The notes below the pieces were generated by a model. It was given only the letters and a program-made list of their open reading frames with translations, did not search any database and had not been told where the DNA came from. DNA of 64,000 nt from Varanus komodoensis (lineage: Eukaryota > Chordata > Lepidosauria > Squamata > Varanidae). The stretch covers positions 6,777,669 through 6,841,668 of the forward strand of contig NW_025335568.1 in the NCBI RefSeq assembly GCF_004798865.1, given 5' to 3'. Below, piece after piece: positions 44,690 through 56,000 of the stretch. Every line of letters starts with the position of its first letter. Position 1 is the stretch's first letter. A program made the translations under genes and the position numbers.

Positions 44690-44945
44690 CCAGCTTGAAT
44701 GATGTCTAATGATAGCTCATCAATAGCTGTTACTCATGAGCACTGTACATAACCACCAGTTTGGGGACAGGATGCCCCTGAATACCAGTTGCTGTGCACA
44801 GCTGTGGTAGATGGTAGTTACACTCATGTCCTGTTTTTAAGTGACCATGGGTGCCTGGGCGCCCATGTGTGAACAAATGCTAGACTGAAAGGCCTTTGGC
44901 TGTATCCAACATGGCTCTTTTTAAGTTCCTCCTTCATTAGAGACT
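44690..44945 (+). mobile_element. CR1-type LINE 3' tail (KFMED subfamily)
   Basis: TCAATAGCTGTTACTCATGA, CCCCTGAATACCAGTTGCTG, GTTACACTCATGTCCTG, AACAAATGCTAGACTGAAAG and GGCTGTATCCAACATGGCTC TTTTTAAGTTCC occur in the order of the subfamily's untranslated 3' end. Confidence 0.7.
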
Positions 44946-46184
44946 TTCAGGGAGAACTAGTTTGCCCCTGCAACACTCAATTTGGTCCAATTTTGCAAAG
45001 CAATGACTCTAGAGGATGGCAAGTTGCTTTTCCCTGCACTTTACAACCTCCTTACAACTTTTCATCACTGTTCCCTTGTTACAACGCATGTTTTCCATTT
45101 GGGACAAGTCTGGATCAGCTCCTCTTGTTGCCTCTCTTCATCTTGTACTGAACTACATGATTGTCTCATTACGATCAAAGAGGTGCAAATTAAAGACACA
45201 TTACCCATGTGATAACATCACCTAGTTAATTACAGGCTGGTCTTTGGGAAGATTGCCTGCTTTAGTATTCCCATTCTTGAAAAGGAAGACAATCTCCCTC
45301 ATGGTCCTTTTCAGGGGTGTTAATAGTTTGCTGTCTGCAGCAAGGATGCTTTTAAAAATCAGACAAGTCAGTAAAAATGCCGTGGCTGCACACACTCTGT
45401 CAGCAGCAGCTCTGCAGGGATCAAGCTCTGGATTTGATGCACCATCAACAACCTTACCACTTGTCCAGCTACTTCTGAGCACCACCTAGCCAGTGGTCAG
45501 CACCAAGGATGCATTTCTTAAGCCTGTGTGGAAACCTTGACCTCTCAGCTTGAAAACCTTGCCTCAGAGTGAAGGTTTGGTCTGAGGATTCTGATTCCTG
45601 ATCCTATCCTTTAGTCTTTAGTATCATGTCCTGGAAAGGTTGCATGAAAAGCCTGCAGGAAGAATCTCAGGATCCTTTGCCCTGCCCTGCCCTTGTGTAG
45701 CACACTAAAGTTTGGCAGAAAAGCATTCTATACTTTCCAAGTCCATTTTATTCATTCAGCCTTGCATTACCTAAAGACCCTGGATTATTGTTCACACATG
45801 TGCATTTCATTCATATTCATGTTGTACCCTTCGCTTTGTTGTCATAAGGCTGCATAAATGGTCAACATGTGGTATAAAAGGATTAAAAGCTCACATGGGA
45901 AAAGAGTCCCAGGAATTCCTCAGCGATGGAATATCTTCCTATAGACACCTCTTAGGTGAACTGCAGGATATTTGATGGGGAAATCCATATTGCAGGCAAT
46001 GCAACGCATTTAAGAGCATCATTTAATTTAGCCCCTGGATTTCTTTATTTTTCATCTCTACTTCTCTTACCCATTGCTTCCTATGGGTTTGATCCAGACT
46101 AAATTAGTCTTCCTTTGGTTCCTTGAAATCACCAGGGCTTAAATTAATAATGACTAACATACTCTGACATCTAGCTTTCCCCAG
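44946..46184. other. Non-coding stretch
   Basis: Nothing recognised. Two complementary frames of about 80 codons at 45222-45489 have no domain. Confidence 0.35.
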
Positions 46185-46437
46185 AAGCAAAAAAAATGAT
46201 GAAATTGAGGCTGCCGTACTTTGGAGACATCATGAGAAGGGAAGACAGACAATTGTGCTAGGGAAAGTCATGGCAGAAGAGGAGGCAGAGCATATCTGAG
46301 ATGGCTTGACTCCATAGAGGAAGCCACAGCCTTGAATTTAGAGCAGCTGAACAGGGATGTTGCGGATAAGGCATTTTTGAAGAGCTCTCATTCAAGGGTC
46401 TCCATAAGTTGGAGATGCCTTAACAGCACACGACAAC
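46185..46437 (+). mobile_element. RTE-clade (Bov-B-related) LINE 3' end, old
   Basis: Residues MMKLRLPYFGDIMRREDRQL correspond to LKMKLKYFGHLMRRKDSLEK of Bov-B. The nucleotide run TGGCTTGACTCCATAGAGGA, AGCCACAGCCTTGAATTTAG and the end GGTCTCCATAAGTTGGAGAT, GCCTTAACAGCACACGACAA match the copy at 27505-27768 in order. Confidence 0.72.
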
Positions 46438-47639
46438 TTAGTCTGAACCTATTCCTCTGCCTGGTATAATAGGGAACACAATTCAGACAAAGTCAAGCTT
46501 CTCCTATTCATTTACCCTAGAGTTCCATTGAACTTATGAGTAAATATTTACTGGGTCCCATTGTGACATCCAATATGGGTGTCCACAGCCCTCCAGACTC
46601 AAAGGATTATGGGCACCCAGTGGAAGTCAAGAGCGTGGAGGCTGGAACTGCCTCCATGCTCCACTCACCCTCCAAAACATGTGGATGCCCAGTTCTGGCC
46701 ATCTAAATAGGTTTTCCCCCTCGTCCTTGCAAAGAGGCATCACCAGCGTTCCTCAGCAGATGGTGGCAACTCATTCCTTCCCTCCCCGCCCACCAAAATG
46801 TTTCCTCCCAATTCTCCTGTGCATGAGCTCTGAAGATGGCCCTCCATCTTTTCAGCCCAGCCAATTTTGAAATAAAATGTCACATACGAGGAAGGGGACT
46901 TCCAAAGTCCAGGCATTTCCAAAGCTGGAGCTTGGATGCTTGATTTATTCTTTGCCCTCTCCTTCCAGCCCCCTCCCCCAAAACACACACAGTTGGGAGA
47001 CCACAGGATTCTTCCCTTAATGTACGGTTAACCGTACTTATTCATGCTTGAATCTCCCGTTGAAATATCTGTACAAGAAAGCATAAAAGGTATTCTCTCC
47101 CATGAAACTCTGAGTGTAAGAACTCCCCCATTACACATGAAATTCTGTCTTCTCTAATTTAGACTTTGGGGTTAATGATACCTCTTTTCATATTGTACAA
47201 ACTACAAAACATTTTACCCTCTCCCTTGTGGCTGTAAAGCAAAAGCAATAAAAATAACTCTGTATGCATTTATGCAGCATGAATTTCTTTTGGGTCTAGT
47301 AAATTTCCATTATTGGGAAGAGCATATTTCTCTCCTTTCCTATCTCCCAGATAAATGCCCAGATGTTCTTAAAAAACAACAACAAAAAACTATCTAGAGA
47401 ATACCTAAAAGGGCATGTGACTTGAATAGTCAATCAGAACTTTGAACTGTGGTTTTCACTGGGTGGGTTTCTTCAACATTCAGAATGAATTACCACCCTT
47501 CACTTTCATTCTTTTAATTTGCAGCAACTTTTTGAGCTCAGGTTCTTCTCATGTTCTTCTGTCCTTTGCCAGTTCTGTTGCTCTCAGCACCACTTTTCCA
47601 TGCCGTATTTATTCATATTAGCTCTGGGATATTCAAATC
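46438..47639. other. Non-coding stretch
   Basis: No family recognised apart from ATTCCATTGAACTTATGAGT-like fold-back words near 46525. An A-rich AACAACAACAAAAAAC run is at 47374-47389. Confidence 0.35.
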
Positions 47640-47960
47640 TCAAAACTTGGGCTCACCAAAATCTCATTCCAATGGCATCAAATTGCAGACTTTGATTTTT
47701 GTTTTTCCATGAAGATACAGGCACATTTTCATGTACACTTATTCCAAATAAGTGCACATCTTTCAAATACACATATTTTCCTCCCATTGATGAAGGCTTA
47801 TCCACACACATATTTCAAAAGTACACATTGTTTCATGCCCATTTTTCAAATTTATGCATGCTGTCAGATTTGTAATTTTTGGTCTACAAAGCTTTTTCCA
47901 AAATGTACGGACTTTGACTACAAATTATGCCTGAGTCTAGGTTCACTCTGGAAAGTATGA
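47640..47960 (-). repeat. Unclassified dispersed repeat, copy 2
   Basis: On the minus strand the order GCATGCATAAATTTGAAAAA, TACTTTTGAAATATGTGTG, TCATCAATGGGAGGAAAATA, TTTGAAAGATGTGCAC parallels the plus-strand copies at 29885-30030 and 52490-52645. It is the longest of the three. The rest contains more TTTCAAATACACATATTTTC-type words. Confidence 0.6.
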
Positions 47961-48171
47961 ACATGATAAATCCTTTATGCAAAGACTTCCAGTTGTGGCA
48001 GCTCATACGATTTTGGGAATAGCCTTTGATGTGATAACCCAGTGGATATGATGGGAATGCACCCTGTGGCTCACCAATGAGGTCAAAGAGTAGTGGGAGA
48101 CCAGGAGAGCAGACAGAGGAAGATGAGTGCTAAGGACATGGTGCTCACACCAAGAATAAAAGGACAATGAA
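47961..48171. other. Short unassigned stretch
   Basis: Nothing recognised. Confidence 0.4.
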
Positions 48172-48670
48172 CAGCATGAAGCCCTAAACGACTTGGGACC
48201 AGGATACCTGAAGGAACGTCTCCTTCCCTGTATGCCCTCACACCCCTTAAGATCCGCAGGAGAGGCCTTGCTCCGGGAACCCTCCCTGAAGGAGGTGTCT
48301 ACCTGGGGAAGGGCCTTCTCTGTGGTGGCACCCAGTTGTGGAATACGCTCCCCAGAGAGGTTCGCCTGGCACTGACTTTATACTTTTTTCAGTGCCAGGT
48401 AAAAACCTTTTTATGTAACCATCTTTTTAACAACTAAGGATTTTAGATGTTTTAAGACTACAGTAGCATTTTCTTTCTTTTTACTTTGCTGAATGATATT
48501 TATTTATTGCTCTGCTATGTATTGTTTTAATTATTGTATTATTATTGCTATTGTAATATTATTATTGTTGTTGTTGTTGTTGTTGTTTTAATCATTGTAA
48601 GTCATCCTGAGATATTTTATTGGGAAGGATGGGGTAGAAATGTTTTAAATAAATGTTTACATAAATAAAA
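48172..48670 (+). mobile_element. L2-like LINE 3' end
   Basis: Residues LNDLGPGYLKERLLPCMPSH, PLRSAGEALLREPSLKEVST, WGRAFSVVAPSCGIRSPERF (with a short deletion against RRVGTRRRAF) encode the ORF2 C-terminus. A T-rich 3' UTR, a TTG run and the terminus TAAGTCATCCTGAGAT, GGATGGGGTAGAAATG, AAAT tail follow. The coding-end hairpin CCTGGCACTGA/TCAGTGCCAGG (48365-48375, 48389-48399) is perfect but differs in sequence from the copy at 34082. Confidence 0.88.
48565..48587 (+). repeat. (TTG)n microsatellite inside LINE 3' UTR
   Basis: About seven TTG units lie in the 3' UTR of the L2-like copy. Confidence 0.9.
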
Positions 48671-49540
48671 TGAAAAAGGGGTTGTTAATGACTTGGCATA
48701 TATAGTTGCTGTATTTACTACATAACATCATGGGAATGGGCTTTTTCAGGAGTAGCCTCCCACTCAGAATACTCTAGCTGTGCAGATTGAGTGGTGGAAA
48801 ATGCTGTGAGTTTAAAATGCTTCCTGAAAAGTTAACTGGTTTATGCTAATTTTCTCTAGCTTATAATGAATTGTAATTCGTCATGGCACTGCTTCATTTT
48901 ACTATTTTGCATTGCTTTTTGGTGCAGTCTTTTTTAAAATGTTTACATACATGCCTTCACCCTTATTCTCCTTCTGCCCTTCCTTTGAATGTTACAGGCA
49001 TCCACACAGAATTGCATCCAGTGCTATTTAATTATCAATTGATTGACCAATATATTTAAACCCCACTTTTATCATAAAAATATACTCAGTAGCTGACACA
49101 ATAAAATATAAAAGCACTAAAACCTTATTGGAACATCATAACAGAATCAATTTAATCCTACTCCTTGGCATTTCACATGCATTGGCTCATATATAGGCTC
49201 TGACCCATTTTTGCATTCACCTAATCCTCAAAAGAAATTGCAGGGAAATTCTCACCTGTATTTTTATTTTTAGACACACTTCCTTTCAAACAATGCATGT
49301 TAAACTGGTTCTGTTGGTTTCTTCTTTTAAAGATGAAAATTGCATCAGAACACTTAGCCAGTCGAAAATTAAGTCCTAGTTTGCATATTTGTTTGACAAG
49401 TGCAGATGAGGTTGGTGTTGACTGGAATTCTCACATATCAAATTCCTCATGCAGCTGTGAATGAAGCCAAATATGCAAAACAGCAGCAAACCCTGAGCTT
49501 TAATCACTCAAAAGAGTTGAAATCCACAACTAACCTAAAG
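48671..49540. other. Mostly unassigned, weak LINE tail at 49040-49170
   Basis: AATATATTTAAACCCCACTT with ACAATAAAATATAAAAGCAC resembles a decayed minus-strand LINE terminus. The rest is unrecognised. Confidence 0.3.
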
Positions 49541-50088
49541 TGTTGTTGTTGTTGTTAGTGGCAAAGTGGTGTCCGACCCATCGCAACCCCATGGACCGCA
49601 TTCCTCCAGGCCTTCCTGTCCTCCACCATCCCCTGGAGTCCACCCAAGCCCATACCCACTGCCCCAGTGACTCCATCCAGCCACCTCATCCTCTGCCGCC
49701 CCCTTCTTCTTTTGCCATCTATTGTTCCCAGCATTGGGCTCTTCTCCAGGGAGTCCTTCCTTCTCATTAGGTGGCCAAAGTATTTGAGTTTCATCTTCAG
49801 GATCTGGCCTTCTAAAGAGCAGTCAGGGTTGATCTCCTCTAAGACTGACCGGTTTGGTCGCCTTGCGGTCCAAGGGACTCGCAGAGTCTCCTCCAGCACC
49901 ACAATTCAAAGGCCTCAATCCTTTGGCGCTCAGCCTTCCTTATGGTCCAGCTTTCACAGGCATACGTTGCAACTGGGAAAACCATCGCCTTGACTATACG
50001 CACTTTTGTTGGCAGGGTGATGTCTCTGCTTTTCAGTATGCTGTCTAGATTTGCCATCGCTTTCCTCCCAAGGTAAAGTAGTCCAGTG
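49541..50088 (-). mobile_element. Bov-B (RTE) LINE, 3' end with RT C-terminus
   Basis: Minus-strand residues LGRKAMANLDSILKSRDITL, PTKVRIVKAMVFPVATYACE, SWTIRKAERQRIEAFELWCW, RR, then after a frameshift LRVPWTARRPNRSVLEEINP, DCSLEGQILKMKLKYFGHLM, RRKDSLEKSPMLGTIDGKRR are the Bov-B ORF2 C-terminus. It ends GGGTCGGACACCACTTTGCC then (AAC)n. One frameshift separates the two halves. Confidence 0.95.
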
Positions 50089-51163
50089 GAAATACATAGG
50101 CACCCTTAACAATGTGTTGGAATGCAGATGAGGCGCAGCTTGGGAATTCCTCTTGGAAAAGCTTTCCACATGCTCAGCGCACTTTCCTGCATGCGGCTGT
50201 GGCAAATCCATCACGGACAGCCAAACATATGCTGAACTACTGCTGTTTGGACAAGTAGGTGCAAATTTGCCCATTGAGAGAAGTGTCTGTGATATAAAAT
50301 GAAAACTACTGTGGTGTTTATATGAAACAGAAGCAAAGGAAAAAGGGCATTAAAACCCCCAGATGGGTAGTTTGACAAAAGCAGGAACGGAAAGTGTGAC
50401 ACACTGTAAAACAATTCAATTAGGAATGGAGCTACACTGGCAGATCAGAATCAAAAGGAACTGTAAGCATTCTAGAAGTGATAATGCACACTTCAGGGCA
50501 ATCAGATTGAAAGGATCATCAACTTAAATAATGAAATCTGCTCCATCCAATCTATGTGTCTTGGTGCTGTCCAGTTTCCAAGCCCCGGAGGAAGGCAATC
50601 AAGAAAAGATCAGGGTGTAAATCAATGGAACATTGGATCATGGAAAAAGAAAGAGGACTTGTGTTAGCTCCAGTCAGAGATGACCTAGCTTATGGCTTGG
50701 ATGAAAGCAAGCACATTTTTATACTGTCCTAGAGATATCTCATAAGGCAAATAAATTAGGAAGTAACATGAAAGCAAACCTACTGGAGGAAGATAAGTCA
50801 TTGGTTTGAGTGTAGATAGTGCCTTACCGCTCACATCTAGAGCTATATGGGCATTTCTTCAGCAGAAAATAGGAAAATGAAACACACACACAACCTTTTT
50901 CAATCTTGCTCCACTCTTCTATGGGAATTCCATTGTTGATGGGATTCCATAAAAGCCAATCGAAGAATCCATGGACAGAACTAGCTATTTTTGTCACCAG
51001 AGATACAAATTCAGTCTTCTCTGCGGACAACGTGAAGAAGAAATGATTTTCAGTTACCTATTTCTCTCTCTCCAAGTTGATTTCTTTCAAGTGTTTCCTT
51101 TCAACCTGGTGTTCCATATCCATGTTGATTAGATCCAGTTACAGACAGTATGGATTCCCTTGC
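50089..51163. other. Non-coding stretch between two Bov-B copies
   Basis: Nothing recognised. The two LINE copies share orientation but have different 5' end points, so they are separate insertions rather than one split element. Confidence 0.4.
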
Positions 51164-51682
51164 TTGTTGCTGCTAGTTGCGAAGCGGTGTCTGACCCATC
51201 GCAACCCCATGGACAGCATTCCTCCTGGCCTTCCTGTCCTCCACCATCCCCCGGAGTCCACCCAAGCCCACACCCACTGCCCCAGTGACTCCACCTATCC
51301 ACCTCATTCTCTGCCATCCCCTTCTTCTTTTGCCATCTATCGTTCCCAGCTTTAGGCTCTTCCCCAGTGAGTCCTTCCTTCTCATTTGGTGACCAAAGTA
51401 TTTGAGTTTCATCTTCACTATCTGGCCTTCTAAAGAGCAGTCAGGATTGATCTCCTCTAGGACTGACTGGTTTGATTGTCTTGTGGTCCAAGGGACTTGC
51501 AGGAGTCTCCTCCAGCACCACAACTCAAAGGCCTCAATCCTTCGGTGCTCAGCCTTCCTTATGGTCCAGCTTTCACGGTCATACATTGCAACTGGGAAAA
51601 CCATAGCCTTGACTGTATGCACTTTTGTCAGCAGGGTGATGTCCCTGCTTTTTAGTATGCTGTCTAGATTTGCCATAGCTAC
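51164..51682 (-). mobile_element. Bov-B (RTE) LINE, 3' end, uninterrupted frame
   Basis: The minus strand carries the Bov-B ORF2 C-terminus in one frame: MANLDSILKSRDITLLTKVH, TVKAMVFPVAMYDRESWTIR, KAEHRRIEAFELWCWRRLLQ, VPWTTRQSNQSVLEEINPDC, SLEGQIVKMKLKYFGHQMRR, KDSLGKSLKLGTIDGKRRRG, WQRMRWIGGVTGAVGVGLGG. It is 5'-truncated near MANLDS and ends in GCGAAGCGGTGT-type terminus and a GTT/GCT run on the plus strand. The lack of stops suggests it is younger than the other LINE copies. Confidence 0.95.
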
Positions 51683-51709
51683 TAAAAATGCACACTTGAA
51701 TTCGCACAC
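51173..51709 (-). pseudogene. Bov-B ORF2 C-terminal remnant, 178 codons open
   Basis: This frame codes for the end of the RTE reverse transcriptase protein, downstream of the catalytic YxDD palm, so it has no enzymatic core. The first nine or so residues (MCEFKCAFL) come from flanking DNA upstream of the truncation point; LINE homology begins around MANLDSIL. The frame stops at the family's usual C-terminus near TPLRN. It is not a functional gene and no promoter is visible. Confidence 0.85.
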
Positions 51710-51966
51710 TGTCAGGTTGTCCTATTTACCAGTGCAAGCCATCACTTCAGAATGCAGTCCTCAAGTGCTCAACATGCACCCGGCAAGTTTTCCTTAGAAC
51801 AGGGATGGAAAATTTGGGGGATGTGGGAGCAGAGCTGCATGGATCCCCTGGAAAGAACATTTTTTACTGTAAAAATCCGAAGTGTGAAGGGAGGGGGGAT
51901 GAGGCATGGAGGGCGCAGGCGCATTGTCCAGATCTGCCTTAGAACAGAGGAACTTAGAACTTAGAC
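51683..51966. other. Short unassigned stretch
   Basis: Nothing recognised. Confidence 0.4.
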
Positions 51967-52110
51967 GTGCCACTGGTGTAGTGGTGTCATGCAAGATTCC
52001 CATTCTTGTGACCTGGGTTCGACACATGAAAGTTTGACATGCACATGGTAGGCTCAGACCAGATGGCCTGGGGGGCCCTTCTGACTCGCTCTGTTTCTGT
52101 GCTTCTATAG
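51967..52110 (+). mobile_element. tRNA-Gly(CCC)-derived head fused to a CR1 3' end
   Basis: The sequence 51967-52023 is tRNA-like: A box TGGTGTAGTGG, anticodon arm CAAGA-TTCCCAT-TCTTG (7-nt loop with anticodon CCC) and the start of a B box GGGTTCGA. As I recall vertebrate tRNA-Gly(CCC), differences are few and mostly transitions. After GGTTCGA the tRNA stops and CR1 3' sequence begins: TTTGACATGCACATGGTAGG, CTCAGACCAGATGGCCTG, TTCTGACTCGCTCTGTTTCT. The CR1 part lacks about 25 nt against 12146-12253. It could be a template-switch chimera or one copy of a CR1-mobilised SINE. Confidence 0.75.
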
Positions 52111-52119
52111 GCAAGGAAA

Positions 52120-52255
52120 CTGTGAGCCCTGGAATGTAGTTGTGTGCAACTCACATCCTCACTGTTTCGTGGCTTTGTTGGCTGGGGCTCATGGTAGTTA
52201 GAGCCCTACCACATCTGGAAGGCCATAGGTTCTCCACACCTTGCATAGACTGTCT
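52120..52255 (+). mobile_element. Decayed fold-back dispersed repeat
   Basis: GGCTGGGGCTCATGGTAGTT, then CCACATCTGGAAGGCCATAG, GTTCTCCACACC is the right half of a repeat very common in squamates (GCTGGGGCTGATGGGAGTTG, TCCAACACATCTGGAGGGC). The left half is poorly preserved. Confidence 0.5.
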
Positions 52256-52489
52256 TCTGTTATGAGAAAGTTATTAGAATGAACTCCGGATCTGACACTA
52301 ATGTTGAGTTTGATTGGCTATGGGTCAGAGCATATGAGAAATCTGGCTTCATTTGTTTTTAATCAGAAGTTCCTGAGCGTGCACTTTCTGAACCAAACAC
52401 AAACTCAGATGCAAGCTGCTGTCAAGGTCCATACATTTCCAACTTTGCAATGTGATTTACAGACAAAAAAGAAACAAAAAATATTTTTC

Positions 52490-52645
52490 TAGCATGCATA
52501 TACATGCCTATGTTTGACTTTTGTATGAATATGTTTTAATCAATGAAAGAACAATGCATATATTTCACAGATGTACACAACTGGTATGAATGTTTGGGAA
52601 AACATTCACAGTTTTCATGTGAAAATTACAAAAGGCTTGGAATTC
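52490..52645 (+). repeat. Unclassified dispersed repeat, copy 3
   Basis: AGCATGCATATACATGCCTA, TTTTAATCAATGAAAGAACA, ATGCATATATTTCACAGATG, TACACAACTGG and ACATTCACAGTTTTCATGTG align in order with 29885-30030. It has no identified ends or coding capacity. Confidence 0.55.
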
Positions 52646-54879
52646 AATTTGATAAGCCCAGCTTTTGCTGATTCACACAAACCTTGCAATAGGTCTTTGG
52701 GTTAATCCAGCTAGCAGGTTAAACCAATGAATAAGTCTAATGTCCTGGATAGTAATTGTTCAAATGAACCTTGTCGGCAGCGTGCAAAGTCCTGTCAAAT
52801 GGTCGCCATAATTCAAGCCAGAAATGACAACGTTCTATGTTAGACAAATGGAATTCTGTACAAAATGTAAGCAGATAAACCTCCTGAATCTTTGAAGGAT
52901 GATTGATAGATGGTAAGTACTAACTAGAACACGATAAGGGGAAGGACAGCTTAAGGAATTATAATGACATGAGCATCTCCATAAGTTATTTAGGAGTTGT
53001 TAACACACTGTTATGATTTGATCCCCCCAGCCCTCACCCACACATGGCTTTTCACATCAGAATCACAAGGGCAGCAAGGGGCAGGAGATACTTCTGAAAT
53101 TGATGGCTTAATTAACTTCCAGGATTTATTGAATAGGAGACCACGGGTGTAACAGATAACCAGGGTGCCCTCCAAGGTGCCATTGACACAAAACAAAAGT
53201 GAAGAAGGGTGGAGTTCCTCTTTTTTCTCCCTTTCTCCTACATGCTTCCTCCATCGTAAAAAGGAAGAGTTTTTAATTGAAGTATTTGAATAGTACATTT
53301 GTTTAAAAAAGAAATAACCAAGAATTGTTGGCAGATAAGAGAGAGAGTGTGTGTTAATGATTGCAGGAATATCTATAATATTCACCCTTTTCTCTTTGCT
53401 CGTTTGTAATTCCTTGCACTGCTGGGTAGAACACTCCCTTCCTTGGGTTTCCTCCTTTTCTTTCAAACCTGACTCTCTCACATCAGCTCCTGAGACTGCG
53501 CAGTCTATTCTGGTAAAATTTCTGATTGCTGTTCCCCACCTCACTGCCTTTTTCTTCTCACAGCCGTTTCAGGTTCATCACTTCACCACTGAAAATCTTC
53601 ATTCTCTTCGGCCGATTTCTCTTTCTATTTTTCTCCCTTTCCATGTATCATCTTCTTTTCTTGTGGAATTAATGTGATTCCTGTTTTCATATGAACCGAG
53701 TGAACTCACATTTCCTGAGCCAATCCACAAACTGCAATGCAACAGATCTTCAGTGCCTGCATTTCTCAAAATTTTGCATATCACTTTCAGTTTTGTTTTA
53801 AGACATGCAAAATTGCACCATTTAGGGAGACAAACATACAAAAAGGGGTGCATTTGGGGGAAAGGCTTGCTAAACAGAATATCAGAGAAGAATGTGGCTG
53901 CAAATGTAAAAGTATTTCAGACAGAGTTAAAGAAAAGCAACCTCACATCATTGCAGAAAAAAAGGAAATAAAATTGGTAGTTATTGAAAACCTAACAGAG
54001 ATCCTCCCATCCCTGTACAAATAAGCATTTTCTCTCTTCTGACGCCCCACTAGTGGAATATCTTGCAGCTTGGAATCTATCTGCTTTTTTCAGTTGTGTG
54101 ATTGAGTGACTGGTAACAAAGCCTTTCAAGAAGTGCCTGTGGAACAAGAAGCACACCTGCCCGCATGTAACACATGCAGATATTGATACTAGTGCCATCC
54201 CAAGAAGCTCCCAGGCCATGGGCCATTTTGGGTAGGCTTGAGTTCAGGAAGAAGGATCTCTTCTCCTGGGCAAGCCAGTGTGAAAAAAGGATGGATGCTG
54301 GAATCTTTCAGACAAAAGGTCAGACACTTCCCTCCGAGGCAGAACAACCCTGCAAGAAGGTTGACTGAGTGTCCCGAGGCACCTGGAAATTCCCTCATCC
54401 ATAGGACCTGGCCAACACAGACAAGAACTCTTACCCAGAAAATCAATACTTAAAGCCATCAAGAAGTAATCATATACCTTTCCAGCAATTCGCATAAGTC
54501 TGAGCAACTCATCTTTCCCATAGACGTACACACAGAGGGGAATAATATAAGGATCAAGGACTTTCTAAGAGAGACACACACGTTATGGACACTCCAACCC
54601 TGAACACACAAGCCCTGAACTCAAGCGTTACTGCTGTAAAGAAGCTGCACTGCAGGACAGATAATGGACCCCACTTTTCTCTGTTAGTCTCTCTGTAGGG
54701 CAGGATGTTTGTATCTCTTTATTGGGGTGCAAGAAGAATATCTGCTGTCCAGCCAACATCCCATCAAAGTGCCTTCTTGCTTTTTATTTTTCTGATGGAT
54801 AAACTTTCCTTTCCTTTCTCAGGGATTCTTAGACATTCCTTTCTAAGGAATTTACATGTATGCAAAAACAGGGCTTGTT
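52646..54879. other. Long unassigned non-coding stretch
   Basis: No repeat family or exon was recognised over about 2.2 kb. A 177-codon minus-strand frame at 53011-53544 overlaps a 108-codon plus-strand frame, with no domain in either. TGCATTTCTCAAAATTTTGC near 53758 faintly recalls the unclassified repeat. Confidence 0.35.
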
Positions 54880-56000
54880 CTCTCTAGCCATGCATGTTAA
54901 ACCACAACAAAAGATCCCAGACACTTCGAGACAATCAGAGGGCCAGCTCCTCCTTTTATGGTGTACTGCTCCTCAGGTTATCCTGGTGCAACAAGGACTT
55001 GCAAGGATTTGAGAGGCCTCTGCAACCAGGTGGCATACCTGGGAGTGCAGGAACACTCTGCCGCACTGTCCTGCTTTGCCATAGCAATGTGGTTCTTTCT
55101 AGTGGCTGCAGGGTTTCCCTGACCCTGCCTCCAGTCTTGCCTGCCTGACTCTGCTGATCCCTTCGCTCTTTGTCCTTCCTGACCTCACCGTGTTCCTGAC
55201 CCTGCTCTGGCTGGTGGGCATCTGGCTTCAGCTCTTGGCCCCTGGTTCTGCCACATCTAGTTTGTGTCTAATCTTTCCTGGCTCCTGGCACATGCCTTTG
55301 TCTCTGGCATCTGACCCTTGAGTGTTCCTGACTTTCCCTTGGCTTCTGGACCTGCCGTGCGTTGCTACTTACCTGAACCTCACTCGTTCCTGACTTTGCC
55401 TTCACCAATGGCCCTGCTTTATTCTGCTAAGACTCTCACCTGCCTCAGTCATCCCTGGCCCAAGTGGTGCAGCTGTAACAGCCTGCTGCCGAGAGGCTGA
55501 GGAGCAGCAGAAGCTGGTGATGACGACAACCCAAAGGCAGGCTCCGTGAGAGACGGGGACAATTCAGGGGCCTTGGCCAAGATATCCTGACCCTGACCCT
55601 TCCTTGCTACGCTGGGACAAGCCAGAAGACACTGCAGTGGGGAAGCCATGTGCATTGTGTGCCTTACGCTCCCTTTCCTGCCCCCAGGCTTCAAAACACC
55701 AGATTGCCTTTTACAATGCAGATCTGTATTGGCACTTCACAGTAAACAAGTCGATGTAACTCTCACGAGCTGAAAGGCCATCCTCTGCTCAGGTAAAGAG
55801 TGTTGAGCCCAACCTGGGAACTTCTCCCCGAATATTTCCCTTTCAGTCATGCTCTGGGCTCCACCCTCAGGGTCCCTCCCACTGGTGAAGGACCAGCTGG
55901 TGAAACCTATGCTGGGTAATGCATCGCCCCCGTTGCCTCATCTCAGAGTCAGGATCCAGGCAAGGCAAAACTCTCCATCCTCCCCTTCTTAGACCTCTCC
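54880..56000. other. CTGAC-rich unclassified stretch
   Basis: Between about 55080 and 55450 the word CCTGAC/TCCTGAC recurs at irregular 20-60 bp spacing in C+T-rich sequence. This recalls leader or LTR-flanking segments of old LTR-type elements in reptile genomes. No LTR ends, primer-binding site or coding domain were identified, so it is left unclassified. Confidence 0.25.

Noticed and set aside
49541-51682. One long Bov-B element split by an insertion
   Set aside because: Both copies contain the same C-terminal region and their own 3' tail, so they are two independent insertions.
51967-52040. Functional tRNA-Gly gene
   Set aside because: The T arm and 3' half of the acceptor stem are missing, replaced by CR1 sequence, so it cannot fold into a complete tRNA.
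53011-53544. 177-codon minus-strand open frame
   Set aside because: Overlaps a 108-codon frame on the other strand, shows no domain, signal peptide or repeat signature, and lies in ordinary AT-rich DNA; best explained as chance.
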